Assembly: GCA_902489965.1 (NCBI GenBank)
Contig: CABUCA010000020.1
Location: forward strand, 1-28,427
DNA length: 28,427 nt
Direction: 5' to 3'
Origin: an uncultured Collinsella sp.
Lineage (GTDB): Bacteria > Actinomycetota > Coriobacteriia > Coriobacteriales > Coriobacteriaceae
Part shown: positions 14,361 through 21,229 of the stretch, one piece after another
Layout of the letters: each line of letters starts with the position of its first letter
Numbering within the stretch: position 1 is the first letter of the stretch
Program-made: the position numbers and the translations under genes
Notes under the pieces: model-generated
Databases searched by the model: none
What the model saw: the letters and a program-made list of their open reading frames with translations, nothing else
Told to the model about the DNA's origin: nothing

Positions 14361-15722
14361 TTGTCTCGACTGAACAAAGGGGCCGCGGAGCAGCGTTTTC
14401 CACTGCCCTCGATGCTCCAAAAGCTGGCCTGTGCCCTGGCTGTGGCGCTCGCCCTGGTATGCGCGGGGGCCTGCGTGCCCACGACCGCCCAGGCGCTTGA
14501 GACCGCAAAGATTACCGCCCGACCCAATACCGGTTCGGGTAGCGATGTGGTCGGCGGCACCGAGACGCGCATCACTTGGGAAGTTCAGGCCGATGCCGAC
14601 GAGGAGCTGAGCGGTCTTTCGCTGACGTTTGTCGACGGCACGACGTTTGGTACCGATGACACGCGATTGACGATGCTCTCGGGCGAGGACCTCATGGATC
14701 GTACGCCCATGAAGCCCACGTGCAAGGCTGACGGCCAGACGCTCAAGATTGACTTTGGCGAGACGGCGCCTGCCGGCGGCTATTTCCGCGTCGAGGTTTA
14801 CGGTGTGACGTTTCCCGTCGAGGGCGGCGATGAGGCCTTTAGCGGCACCTATACGCTCGCCGACGGTTCGACCAAGAAGATCTCCAAGATTCCGTCGGTG
14901 GAGATCAAGGGCGTGACGGCCTTCGATAACTTCCTGGCCGACCTTAAGGAGCAGCCGTGGGTCGAGGCGTGGAACTCCAATATGTTCCTGCGCCTGTTCC
15001 TGAACCCGGTCATTTTGGTCCAGAGCCTGCCGATCGTCTTCAAGGGCTTCCTTATGTCGCTTTCGATCGTGCTCGTGGCGTTTCCGCTGGCAATTCCCTT
15101 TGGCTTTGCCCTGTCGCTTATGCGCATCTCCAAGTCGCGCATCCTGCGCTGCCTCGCCGGCATCTACGTGAATATCATTCGCGGTACGCCGGCGTTCCTG
15201 CAGATCTATATCGCGTTCTTCGGTCTGCCGTTGGCCGGCGTCAAGGTGGACGACTATGTTTTGGGCGTTATCGTCATGGCCATGAACTCGTCTGCGTACC
15301 TGTGCGAGATCTTCCGTGCCGGTATTCAATCGATCCCCAAGGGCCAAAACGAGGCTGCTCGCTCTCTGGGCATGAATGCCTTCCAGACGCTGCTCTACGT
15401 TATGATTCCGCAGACGTTCCGCAATGTTTTGCCTACGCTGACCAGCGAGTTTATCTTGCTTTACAAGGATACGTCGCTGCTTGCCGCCGTGGGTGTGGTC
15501 GAAATCGTCATGAACGCCCGTACCATCGTGGCCACGACGGGCTCCATTACACCGTACGTGGTTGCCGCCCTGTTCTATCTGGTCATCACCCTGCCGCTCG
15601 CTCGCTTGGTGAGCGGTCTTGAGGCGAGGCTTTTGGGTACGACCGAGACCAAGAAGAAGCGTCCCGCCAAGAGCGCCGGACAGGTTGTCGCGACGCCTGC
15701 CGATCACATCGCCGGTCTGTAA
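14361..15722 (+). CDS. Amino-acid ABC transporter permease with extracellular N-terminal domain
   Basis: A 453-residue protein with two parts. Residues 1-45 are a signal peptide or anchor helix ('KLACALAVALALVCAGA', possible cleavage after 'AQA'). Residues about 46-185 are a polar, probably beta-rich domain predicted to be outside the cell. Residues about 205-425 are a HisM/GlnP-type permease with several membrane helices and the EAA loop 'RAGIQSIPKGQNEAARSLGM' that contacts the ATPase. Family permeases are usually about 220 residues, so the N-terminal 185 residues are extra. TTG 14361 is chosen because AGGAG lies 5 bp upstream; the next candidate, ATG 14412, has no ribosome site. It lies 12 bp before the ATPase gene. 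Confidence 0.85.
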   Translation: MSRLNKGAAEQRFPLPSMLQKLACALAVALALVCAGACVPTTAQALETAKITARPNTGSGSDVVGGTETRITWEVQADADEELSGLSLTFVDGTTFGTDDTRLTMLSGEDLMDRTPMKPTCKADGQTLKIDFGETAPAGGYFRVEVYGVTFPVEGGDEAFSGTYTLADGSTKKISKIPSVEIKGVTAFDNFLADLKEQPWVEAWNSNMFLRLFLNPVILVQSLPIVFKGFLMSLSIVLVAFPLAIPFGFALSLMRISKSRILRCLAGIYVNIIRGTPAFLQIYIAFFGLPLAGVKVDDYVLGVIVMAMNSSAYLCEIFRAGIQSIPKGQNEAARSLGMNAFQTLLYVMIPQTFRNVLPTLTSEFILLYKDTSLLAAVGVVEIVMNARTIVATTGSITPYVVAALFYLVITLPLARLVSGLEARLLGTTETKKKRPAKSAGQVVATPADHIAGL

Positions 15723-15734
15723 GGAGGTCCTATC

Positions 15735-16487
15735 ATGAGCGAAACCAATAACTCGAACGAGGTCGTCGTCAGCATTAAGAACCTCCAGAAGGCCTTTGGC
15801 GATAACGTGGTCCTGCGCGATATCGATCTGGATGTGCATAAGGGCGAGGTCGTCGTAGTTCTGGGTCCTTCGGGCTCGGGCAAGTCGACGATGCTTCGCT
15901 GCATCAATCGTCTGGAGCATCCTACGAGTGGTTCGATTGTCGTCGAGGGCGTGGATGTGTGCGCCAAGGGCGTTGACCTCAATAAGGTGCGTACGCACTT
16001 GGGCATGGTGTTTCAGCAGTTCAACCTGTTCCCGCACCTGTCGGTCAAAAAGAACGTCATGCTTGCGCAGCAAAAGGTGCTCAAGCGCAGCAAGGAAGAG
16101 GCCGAGAAGATCGCCGTCGAGGAGCTGACCAAGGTCGGTCTTGCCGAGCGTATCGACTTTATGCCGAGCCAGCTCTCGGGCGGCCAGCAGCAGCGCGTTG
16201 CCATCGCCCGCGCCCTGTCGATGAACCCTCACGTTATGCTCTTTGACGAGGCCACGTCGGCGCTCGATCCCGAGCTGGTTCGCGACGTTCTGGGTGTCAT
16301 GCGCGACCTGGCACGCGATGGCATGACCATGATCGTCGTGACGCACGAGATGGGCTTTGCCCGCGACGTCGCCGACCGCGTCGTCTTTATGGACGGCGGC
16401 GTCATTGTGGAAGAGGGTACGCCGAGCGAGGTCTTCGACCACCCCAAGAGCGAGCGCACCAAGGCGTTCTTGGGCAATATCTCGTAG
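15735..16487 (+). CDS. Amino-acid ABC transporter ATP-binding protein
   Basis: A 250-residue ATPase of the polar amino-acid uptake (GlnQ/HisP) group that drives the permease encoded just upstream. The Walker A motif is 'GPSGSGKST' (44-52), the Q-loop 'GMVFQQFNLFPHL', the ABC signature 'LSGGQQQR', Walker B 'VMLFDEATSALD', and the switch histidine 'VTHEMGFA'. The gene starts 12 bp after the permease stop with AAGGAGG as ribosome site, and completes a binding-protein, permease, ATPase operon. The symbol is left open because the transported amino acid is unknown. Confidence 0.94.
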   Translation: MSETNNSNEVVVSIKNLQKAFGDNVVLRDIDLDVHKGEVVVVLGPSGSGKSTMLRCINRLEHPTSGSIVVEGVDVCAKGVDLNKVRTHLGMVFQQFNLFPHLSVKKNVMLAQQKVLKRSKEEAEKIAVEELTKVGLAERIDFMPSQLSGGQQQRVAIARALSMNPHVMLFDEATSALDPELVRDVLGVMRDLARDGMTMIVVTHEMGFARDVADRVVFMDGGVIVEEGTPSEVFDHPKSERTKAFLGNIS

Positions 16488-16510
16488 CCGGTTGATGTAA
16501 CTGCCGTTAT

Positions 16511-16554
16511 AAAAGAGCGGGGGCTGGACTTGAATCCAGCCCCCGCTCTTTTGT
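16511..16554. terminator. Strong bidirectional terminator
   Basis: An 18-bp perfect stem (16511-16528 with 16535-16552; arm AAAAGAGCGGGGGCTGGA) with a 6-nt loop and T-rich or A-rich edges on both sides separates the ABC operon from the convergent flavodoxin gene. Confidence 0.92.
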
Positions 16555-16604
16555 AGGGATAAGGATGCGCTTTGATGCAGACTCTTTTGGAGGTCCTGGG
16601 TTCG

Positions 16605-17024
16605 TTACGCGAGCTCGGCTCCGAGGGCCTTGCAAGCGGTCTCGCCCTCATCGTCGGGCGCATCGTAGCAAATGACGGAATCGACGACATTGACGCCCGC
16701 CTCGTCGGCATCGGCCTTCCAGTTGTCCATCCACTCGCCCTCGGCCCACGAATAAGAGCCAAAGAGGACGACCTTCTTATCGCCGAGGGTCTCCTTGACC
16801 TCGTCCCACATAGGCTGGAACTCGTCATACTCAAGCTCCTCGGAACCCATGGCGGGGCAGCCGAAGGCAATGGCGTCATAGTTGGCGGCCTTGTCTGCGG
16901 AGAAGTCGGCGCAGGAGATGACCTCTGCCTCGGCGCCGGCACCGGTTGCACCCTCGGCAACGAAGTTTGCCATGGCCTCGGTGTTGCCTGTACCGCTCCA
17001 GTAGACGACGGCGATCTTGCTCAT
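16605..17024 (-). CDS. Flavodoxin
   Basis: A 139-residue short-chain flavodoxin, a cytoplasmic FMN electron carrier. The phosphate-binding loop 'SGTGNTEAMA' (10-19) follows the first strand 'KIAVVYW'. The later loops 'GCPAMGSEELEYDEF' and 'FGSYSWAEGEWMDNW' are the FMN isoalloxazine-contacting regions. The ribosome site AAAGGA lies 7 bp before ATG 17024. It is 46 bp downstream of the DUF3793 gene on the same strand, so the two are probably one operon; this pairing recurs in anaerobic Firmicutes and Coriobacteria. Confidence 0.92.
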   Translation of the reverse strand: MSKIAVVYWSGTGNTEAMANFVAEGATGAGAEAEVISCADFSADKAANYDAIAFGCPAMGSEELEYDEFQPMWDEVKETLGDKKVVLFGSYSWAEGEWMDNWKADADEAGVNVVDSVICYDAPDDEGETACKALGAELA

Positions 17025-17070
17025 ATGTTTTCCTTTCGGTTGTGCGGCGTGCGGCCGCGTCTTGTATGCT

Positions 17071-17775
17071 CTATCGGGTTGCCTGGACAAGTTGTTCCAG
17101 GGTGCAGCCCTGTTGATAGATGTAGGTAAGGTATTGCGTGCATGCGCGATAGGAATCGAAGGTCGTGAGCGCCTGCTCAACGTTTGTGTATACCTTCCAT
17201 GCGCCAAAGACCTTATAGTTTTCGCCGTGCTGGACGATAAACTGATGGACATCTTCGTAGGGATAGCCCAAAAAATAGCCAATTTCGTGGGGGAACTCGC
17301 ACATGCACCCCGTATCGCAGTGCCTATTTCGCGCGAGCGCGCAGACGCTGCCGTCATAGGCACTCTCTGCGGCATTGCTGCTTGCCAGCGTGATGCGCGC
17401 GGCGAGATGCACCAGGGACGCGGGCAGGTTGTGGACATCGTAACCTTCGGCGGCAAGCGCCGTCGTGGCGCGGGGGTCGGAGAGGTATCGCATGAGGTCT
17501 GCAGGGCGGTACACATAGATGAGCGCTCCGCAGGGGCGCCAGACCAAAACGCTCATATGGATCCCGAGTGGCTGGAGCTCGCAGTTGCATTGGGCTATGA
17601 CGGCGAGCAGGCGAGAGCGTCGCTCTTCGATATGGGCGGCGCTGGGTTTTCCGTTTTGGCTGGCGTAAACGCCGGGATAGGTAAAGAGCGAAGCCGGCTT
17701 GATACCTGCGAGCGTAGGGGAGCAGTTGCGCACGACAGCCGTTTGGTATGTTGGGATGTCAATGGTTCGAGTCAC
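17071..17775 (-). CDS. DUF3793-family protein
   Basis: A 234-residue protein matching the DUF3793 pattern: a C-terminal 'CEFPHEIGYFLGYPYEDVHQF', then 'KVFGAWKVYTNVEQALTTF' with 'SYRACT'. The N-terminal part contains 'LLAVIAQCN' and 'VLVWRPCGALIYVYRP'. The protein has no signal peptide. Several Cys residues (as in 'CDTGCMCEF') could bind metal or a cluster. The biochemical role of the family is not known to me. The GTG start at 17775 follows AAAGGGG. It is co-transcribed with flavodoxin, which suggests a redox-linked function. Confidence 0.8.
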   Translation of the reverse strand: MTRTIDIPTYQTAVVRNCSPTLAGIKPASLFTYPGVYASQNGKPSAAHIEERRSRLLAVIAQCNCELQPLGIHMSVLVWRPCGALIYVYRPADLMRYLSDPRATTALAAEGYDVHNLPASLVHLAARITLASSNAAESAYDGSVCALARNRHCDTGCMCEFPHEIGYFLGYPYEDVHQFIVQHGENYKVFGAWKVYTNVEQALTTFDSYRACTQYLTYIYQQGCTLEQLVQATR

Positions 17776-17814
17776 GATGCCCCTTTCGGGTCCTCAGTTG
17801 TTAGCCTAGGAAAA

Positions 17815-17842
17815 CTTATACACGAAAGTAAGCCATGGTCAA
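17815..17842 (-). promoter_or_regulatory. Promoter of the DUF3793-flavodoxin operon
   Basis: On the minus strand TTGACC (17837-17842) and TATAAG (17815-17820) are 16 bp apart, with a TG just before the -10 (extended -10). It lies 40 bp upstream of the GTG start. Confidence 0.65.
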
Positions 17843-17868
17843 CAAAAAAGTTTGAAGAGGGAAACTAA

Positions 17869-17900
17869 TTGACCGAACAGACATAATTTTGGGTTAAGAT
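17869..17900 (+). promoter_or_regulatory. Possible promoter of the HMA gene
   Basis: TTGACC (17869-17874) and TAAGAT (17895-17900) are 20 bp apart, longer than usual. The CsoR-like operator begins 5 bp after the -10, so a bound repressor would block the start site. The long spacer leaves the exact -10 uncertain. Confidence 0.4.
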
Positions 17901-17904
17901 GGGG

Positions 17905-17921
17905 ACACCCCATGGGGGTAT
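17905..17921. promoter_or_regulatory. CsoR/copper-type operator
   Basis: ACACCCCATGGGGGTAT contains the perfect core CCCCATGGGG (17908-17917) with A/T flanks, the form of CsoR-family operators (ATACCCC..GGGGTAT) that control copper genes. It lies 30 bp before the start of a heavy-metal-binding protein gene. No csoR gene is in the window. Confidence 0.6.
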
Positions 17922-17950
17922 CTAGATAGGGCTACTTGAAAGGGGAACGC

Positions 17951-18334
17951 ATGAGTGACTTGCTCAGCCCTGCGAATCTCATCGTGCTGGCCGTCATTGC
18001 CGTCGGCATGTTTTTTGGACTGCGTCGCATTGTCGCTTCGACACACGGAAAGAGCTGCTGCAGCGATGGCGCGAGCGGAAAGAAGGCCAAGAAGGTCGTG
18101 GTCGCGGATACCGATCCGTCTCATTATCCCTATAGCGAGGAGCTGCTCATCGGCGGCATGAGCTGTGACGGCTGCGCTCAGAACGTAGCCAATGCCCTGA
18201 ATGCGCTGGATGGCGTGTGGGCAACGGTGACGTATGCGGACCACACGGCACGCGTGCGCTCTAAGCAGCCGGTTGATCGTGGTGTCCTTAAGGCTGCCGT
18301 GAGAGATGCGGGTTACTACGTCATGACGCTGTAG
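17951..18334 (+). CDS. Membrane-anchored heavy-metal-associated (HMA) protein
   Basis: A 127-residue protein with an N-terminal membrane helix (about 8-25, followed by 'LRR'), a linker with a Cys pair ('SCCSDG', 36-37) and Lys-rich stretch, and a C-terminal HMA ferredoxin-like domain (about 63-127). The metal-binding CxxC is in 'GGMSCDGCAQNV' (Cys72, Cys75), as in CopZ copper chaperones. The cysteines after the helix could be a second metal site. ATG 17951 follows AAAGGGG. The CsoR-like operator upstream supports copper control. Unlike free CopZ, the chaperone is tethered to the membrane; no copper ATPase is adjacent. Mercury or zinc binding is less likely but possible. Confidence 0.82.
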   Translation: MSDLLSPANLIVLAVIAVGMFFGLRRIVASTHGKSCCSDGASGKKAKKVVVADTDPSHYPYSEELLIGGMSCDGCAQNVANALNALDGVWATVTYADHTARVRSKQPVDRGVLKAAVRDAGYYVMTL

Positions 18335-18360
18335 GCCTTGCCTTGGATGCGCGTCCTTGT

Positions 18361-18786
18361 CTAGGCTCGTCCGCGTAGCTCGATGCCTTGGATATCGTCG
18401 AAGTTGATGGCGATGTCTTTGAGCTTGAGGAGCTTGAACGCAGGGAGCACCTCATCAAGGATGCCCGTGCGAGCGCGATAGCCGTACGTATCGTAATAGG
18501 TGACGCGCACCAGGTCGCCTCGTTTGAGGCCCTCGAGCTTTTTCGAAAGCTCGAGGGCTTTTTCTTCCGTGAGTTCGCATTTGGGCTCAACAGTGATCTC
18601 TTGTTTGCGCACGAGCTCGTAGTATCCCGTGAGGGCGGCAAAGGGCATAAACTGCGCGGCACGGCCGGCGCGCACGGCACCGTTGGCAGTGAGGTTGGGG
18701 TCGGCTGCGCGGCGTCTGCCCTCGGGGTCCGCCAGGCGCTCGAAGGCGGTCGGCGGGCGCATGGGCTGTTGTTGGGACTTAGGCAC
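18361..18786 (-). CDS. YolD-like protein (partner of Y-family polymerase)
   Basis: A 141-residue protein of the YolD-like family, whose genes commonly sit next to UvrX-type Y-family polymerases. The family core is 'AAQFMPFAALTGYYELVRKQ' (43-62), followed by a Lys/Glu-rich helix and a small beta domain ending 'INFDDIQGIELRG'. The GTG start (18786) overlaps the polymerase stop by 8 bp and has GGAGG 5 bp upstream, so it is translated from the polymerase mRNA. A perfect 13-bp hairpin with T run lies within its coding DNA (18529-18563). The role is probably accessory to lesion bypass; the mechanism is not established. Confidence 0.82.
   Translation of the reverse strand: MPKSQQQPMRPPTAFERLADPEGRRRAADPNLTANGAVRAGRAAQFMPFAALTGYYELVRKQEITVEPKCELTEEKALELSKKLEGLKRGDLVRVTYYDTYGYRARTGILDEVLPAFKLLKLKDIAINFDDIQGIELRGRA
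18529..18563 (+). terminator. Terminator-like hairpin inside the yolD-like gene
   Basis: Arms 18529-18541 and 18546-18558 are perfect complements (arm GCCCTCGAGCTTT), closed by a TTCG tetraloop and followed by TTTTTC on the + strand. It would stop + strand transcription from the HMA gene, which ends at 18334 and has no closer terminator, before it runs far antisense to the polymerase operon. Confidence 0.7.
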
Positions 18787-20284
18787 GGTGTCCTCCTACC
18801 TGATCGTTGCGTTCGCGTGCGGTGGCGCCGGCGGTAAAGCTTAATCCCTTGACCAGGGCGTTCTTGCCGTACTTGCCTTTCACGGCCAGGACGGCGCGCG
18901 CCAGGTCGCGCTCGCGCTCATCCGCCTCGATATCGCTAAATAGATCGATGGTGGCAAATTCCTCGGGCATGAGGTTGCCAAATCCCAGGTTGATGCGTTT
19001 GACCGGTCGTTTGGGATCGACAGTCTGCGCCCAGAGCTCATCGAAATAGCCCATGATCTTCTTAAACGAATTGGTGCGCTCGGGCAGCTTTCGCGAGGCG
19101 TTTGAGTGTGCAAAGAGCGCAGCATAGCCACCGCGCGGTTTGCCGCCGTGCTCTCCCACAAAGATGCCATCGATTGCCTGCGCCTCGCGCACCAGGCGGC
19201 GCCGTTCGTCATCGCGCTGGACGGGCTTGGGCGCACGGGGCGCGAGCTCGGGGCCGGCGGTTGCGGTGGGTTCGATACTCGACGTGCTCGAGCGTAGGTG
19301 TCCGCATCCGTCCACATATTGCGCTGTACCGCTGGCATCGAGCCGGCGTATGTCGGCTCGTTCGCTCGCGTAGCCCACAAAGAGCGAGATGCTGTCGCAG
19401 ACCACGTGCTTATCGACTAAGTCCAACACGGCGTTGTCGACCATCTCGCGCAAGACGGTGTAGGCCTGCTCATAGGCATAGCCTTTCGATAGCACTTGCC
19501 CCGTGGTTGTTGAGGTTGCCTGTGGGCGATAGGCCTGAATATCGGCGATGGTTGTCGGCTCGCGCCCGAAGGCGTGGTCGATGAGATACTCGGCATTGAC
19601 GCCGAGCTCGTCGTAAAGCAGGTTTTCGTCGAGCGCCGCGACGCCCATCAGATCGTAGACGCCGTATTTCTCGAGACGGGCCGCCACGCCGGGGCCGATG
19701 CCCCAGATGTCGGTGATGGGGCGATGGGGCCAGATCTCCTTGCGAAAGGTCTCGTCGTCGAGTTTGCCGATGCGACTGGGCACGTGCTTGGCGGTGATAT
19801 CGAGTGCAACCTTGGCCTGGAATAGGTTAGGGCCGATGCCGACCGTCGCCGTGATGCCGGTACGCGCCAAGACCTCGTCACGCAACATGCAGGCGAAGCC
19901 TTCCTCATCGGTGTGATAGAGGTCCAGATAGGGTGTCACGTCGATAAAGCATTCATCGATTGAATAGACGTGAATGTCTTGCGGACTCACGTATTCCAGG
20001 TAGATGCCGTAGATTTGCGCCGACACCTCCATATAGTGCTGCATGCGCGGTACGGCCTTGATGTAGTCGATGCCGTCGGGAATCTCGAATAGACGGCAGC
20101 GGTTGCGTATCCCGAGGTCCTTCATAGCCTGCGTGATGGCGAGGCAGATGGTCGTTCGTCCGCGCGATTCGTCGGCAACGACCAGGCACGTAGTGAGGGG
20201 ATCGAGTCCGCGGTCGACACACTCGACGCTGGCATAGAACGTCTTAAGGTCGATGCAGATATAGGTGTGACGCTCGTGCCCCAC
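18779..20284 (-). CDS. Y-family DNA polymerase (UvrX/UmuC-like)
   Basis: A 501-residue translesion DNA polymerase. The palm motifs are 'CIDLKTFYASVECV' (catalytic Asp12) and 'VYSIDECFIDVT' (Asp110, Glu111). The helix-hairpin-helix near 'DIWGIGPGVAARLEKYGV' and the little-finger region follow. The C-terminus includes an inserted Ser/Pro-rich linker near 360-400. GTG 20284 is chosen: it has GGGAGG upstream, and the predicted start of transcription (about 20321) lies downstream of the farther ATG at 20356. A LexA box overlaps the start site, so it is an SOS gene. It is co-transcribed with the yolD-like gene. Confidence 0.92.
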   Translation of the reverse strand: MGHERHTYICIDLKTFYASVECVDRGLDPLTTCLVVADESRGRTTICLAITQAMKDLGIRNRCRLFEIPDGIDYIKAVPRMQHYMEVSAQIYGIYLEYVSPQDIHVYSIDECFIDVTPYLDLYHTDEEGFACMLRDEVLARTGITATVGIGPNLFQAKVALDITAKHVPSRIGKLDDETFRKEIWPHRPITDIWGIGPGVAARLEKYGVYDLMGVAALDENLLYDELGVNAEYLIDHAFGREPTTIADIQAYRPQATSTTTGQVLSKGYAYEQAYTVLREMVDNAVLDLVDKHVVCDSISLFVGYASERADIRRLDASGTAQYVDGCGHLRSSTSSIEPTATAGPELAPRAPKPVQRDDERRRLVREAQAIDGIFVGEHGGKPRGGYAALFAHSNASRKLPERTNSFKKIMGYFDELWAQTVDPKRPVKRINLGFGNLMPEEFATIDLFSDIEADERERDLARAVLAVKGKYGKNALVKGLSFTAGATARERNDQVGGHRA

Positions 20285-20313
20285 GCGTCCTCCCATCAAA
20301 CACATGTTCTTAT

Positions 20314-20327
20314 CGAATACTTGTTCG
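20314..20327. promoter_or_regulatory. LexA (SOS) box
   Basis: On the minus strand CGAACAAGTATTCG, one mismatch from the Gram-positive LexA palindrome CGAAC-N4-GTTCG. It directly follows the -10 hexamer of the polymerase promoter, so LexA binding would block initiation. Confidence 0.8.
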
Positions 20328-20356
20328 ATAATACCCGCTCGTCCGGACATCGTCAA
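20328..20356 (-). promoter_or_regulatory. Promoter of the Y-family polymerase operon
   Basis: On the minus strand TTGACG (20351-20356) and TATTAT (20328-20333) are exactly 17 bp apart, immediately upstream of the LexA box. The -35 overlaps one end of the 19-bp repeat at 20356-20374. Confidence 0.75.
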
Positions 20357-20374
20357 AACCTGTCCCTTTTTGGT
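20356..20374 (+). repeat. 19-bp repeat, copy 1 (solitary)
   Basis: AAACCTGTCCCTTTTTGGT is identical at 20356-20374 and 21089-21107. At 21089 it is one arm and T run of a long terminator palindrome; here no inverted partner is present, so it may be a decayed remnant of the same element. Confidence 0.7.
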
Positions 20375-20454
20375 GGGTATGGTCGTGCGGTTGGATCGGG
20401 TTTTAACGCAGCTCTAAAGAGCGTGAAACAGCTCGGAAAACCTCGCTTCTTAGC

Positions 20455-21030
20455 ATGAGCCTCACGATTGATACCGCCTATACGCACGGAAGGGTTGTGG
20501 GAAAGATGGTCAATTATGGGTTTGGTATGCCGACACGCCTTGTTGCGGATGGGGACGTGGCTCGCTGGTGCGGACGATTGGTCGCTCACTACGGTGGCAC
20601 CAAGGCGCTGGTCGTGTTGGGCGGTGACAAGCATACGCGTGATGAGCTCGTCTCGGCGGCACTCGGCTCGCTCGATCGCGCCCTGCTCGAACGCGTGCTT
20701 TTTCGCTGCGACTCGGTTGAGAGCGACGGGGGAGACGAGCTGATCGACGAAGCCGTGGCCCTGGCGACCGACGAAGGCGTGGACTTTGTCCTGGCGATCG
20801 GAGATGCCGATACGGCGGGCTTTGCGCGCGAACTCGCTCGTCGCATGGCCGTGCTCGATGCCGGCGAGGACGGCTTTGTTCCCTACGGGTGCATCGTCTC
20901 CGAGGGAAAAGTGCCTGCCGTCGTGGGTGCCGGCGAGGTTCCCGTTTTTGCCATTATCGCACCCGAGCTGCTGGAGGGCATCGGCACTCCCTTGCGTGAG
21001 TTGCTCGGCAGCGTGTGCGCCGCGGCCTAG
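20455..21030 (+). CDS. Partial iron-alcohol-dehydrogenase-like protein (N-terminal domain only)
   Basis: A 191-residue protein resembling only the NAD(P)-binding N-terminal domain of iron-containing (butanol-type) alcohol dehydrogenases: 'NYGFGMPTRLVADGD' corresponds to the 'YxPTxIxFGxG' start, 'KALVVLGGDK' to the nucleotide strand, and 'GVDFVLAIGDADTAGFAREL' to 'DFVLAVGGGSxIDxAK'. The Gly-rich GGGS is changed to GDAD, and the metal-binding helical domain with its histidines is absent, so dehydrogenase activity is unlikely. The ORF ends at a proper stop followed by a terminator (21042-21105), so it may be a stable remnant or a repurposed domain. No good ribosome site precedes ATG 20455; ATG 20506 is an alternative start. 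Confidence 0.65.
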   Translation: MSLTIDTAYTHGRVVGKMVNYGFGMPTRLVADGDVARWCGRLVAHYGGTKALVVLGGDKHTRDELVSAALGSLDRALLERVLFRCDSVESDGGDELIDEAVALATDEGVDFVLAIGDADTAGFARELARRMAVLDAGEDGFVPYGCIVSEGKVPAVVGAGEVPVFAIIAPELLEGIGTPLRELLGSVCAAA

Positions 21031-21041
21031 TACCTGCCAGG

Positions 21042-21105
21042 AAGGGACAGGTTAATTTTGGTAGGTAAAGCGTTTGACCTGCCAAAATAAACCTGTCCCT
21101 TTTTG
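21042..21105 (+). terminator. Very long palindromic terminator
   Basis: Arms 21042-21066 and 21077-21101 (25 nt each) pair at 23 positions plus one U-G, around a 10-nt loop that is itself partly complementary (AAAGCGTTTG), and run into TTTTT. It ends the half-dehydrogenase transcript and includes copy 2 of the 19-bp repeat (21089-21107). Confidence 0.88.
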
Positions 21106-21187
21106 GTCGGTCGCCGTTTGGGGGCGGATTGGCAACGCTCGCTGATTACGGTCTTGACCTGCGCTAGAATAGGGGCATCTGATTATC

Positions 21188-21211
21188 CGGGCGCATGGAG
21201 GTATGCGCCCG
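21188..21211 (+). promoter_or_regulatory. 5' UTR hairpin before pgi
   Basis: A perfect 9-bp stem CGGGCGCAT/ATGCGCCCG with a GGAGGT loop, ending 18 bp before the pgi start. The loop looks like a ribosome-binding sequence, while the real site (GAGGAGG) lies just downstream. A ribosome standby site or mRNA-stabilising hairpin is possible. Confidence 0.55.
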
Positions 21212-21229
21212 TATGCTGAGGAGGACTTT

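Noticed and set aside
14235..16442. A very long open frame antisense to the ABC transporter genes (also similar ones opposite pgi and the HAD gene at 980).
   Set aside because: These mirror frames arise from the strong GC-rich codon bias of the real genes. They lack ribosome sites and show Arg/His/Gly-rich compositions unlike known proteins.
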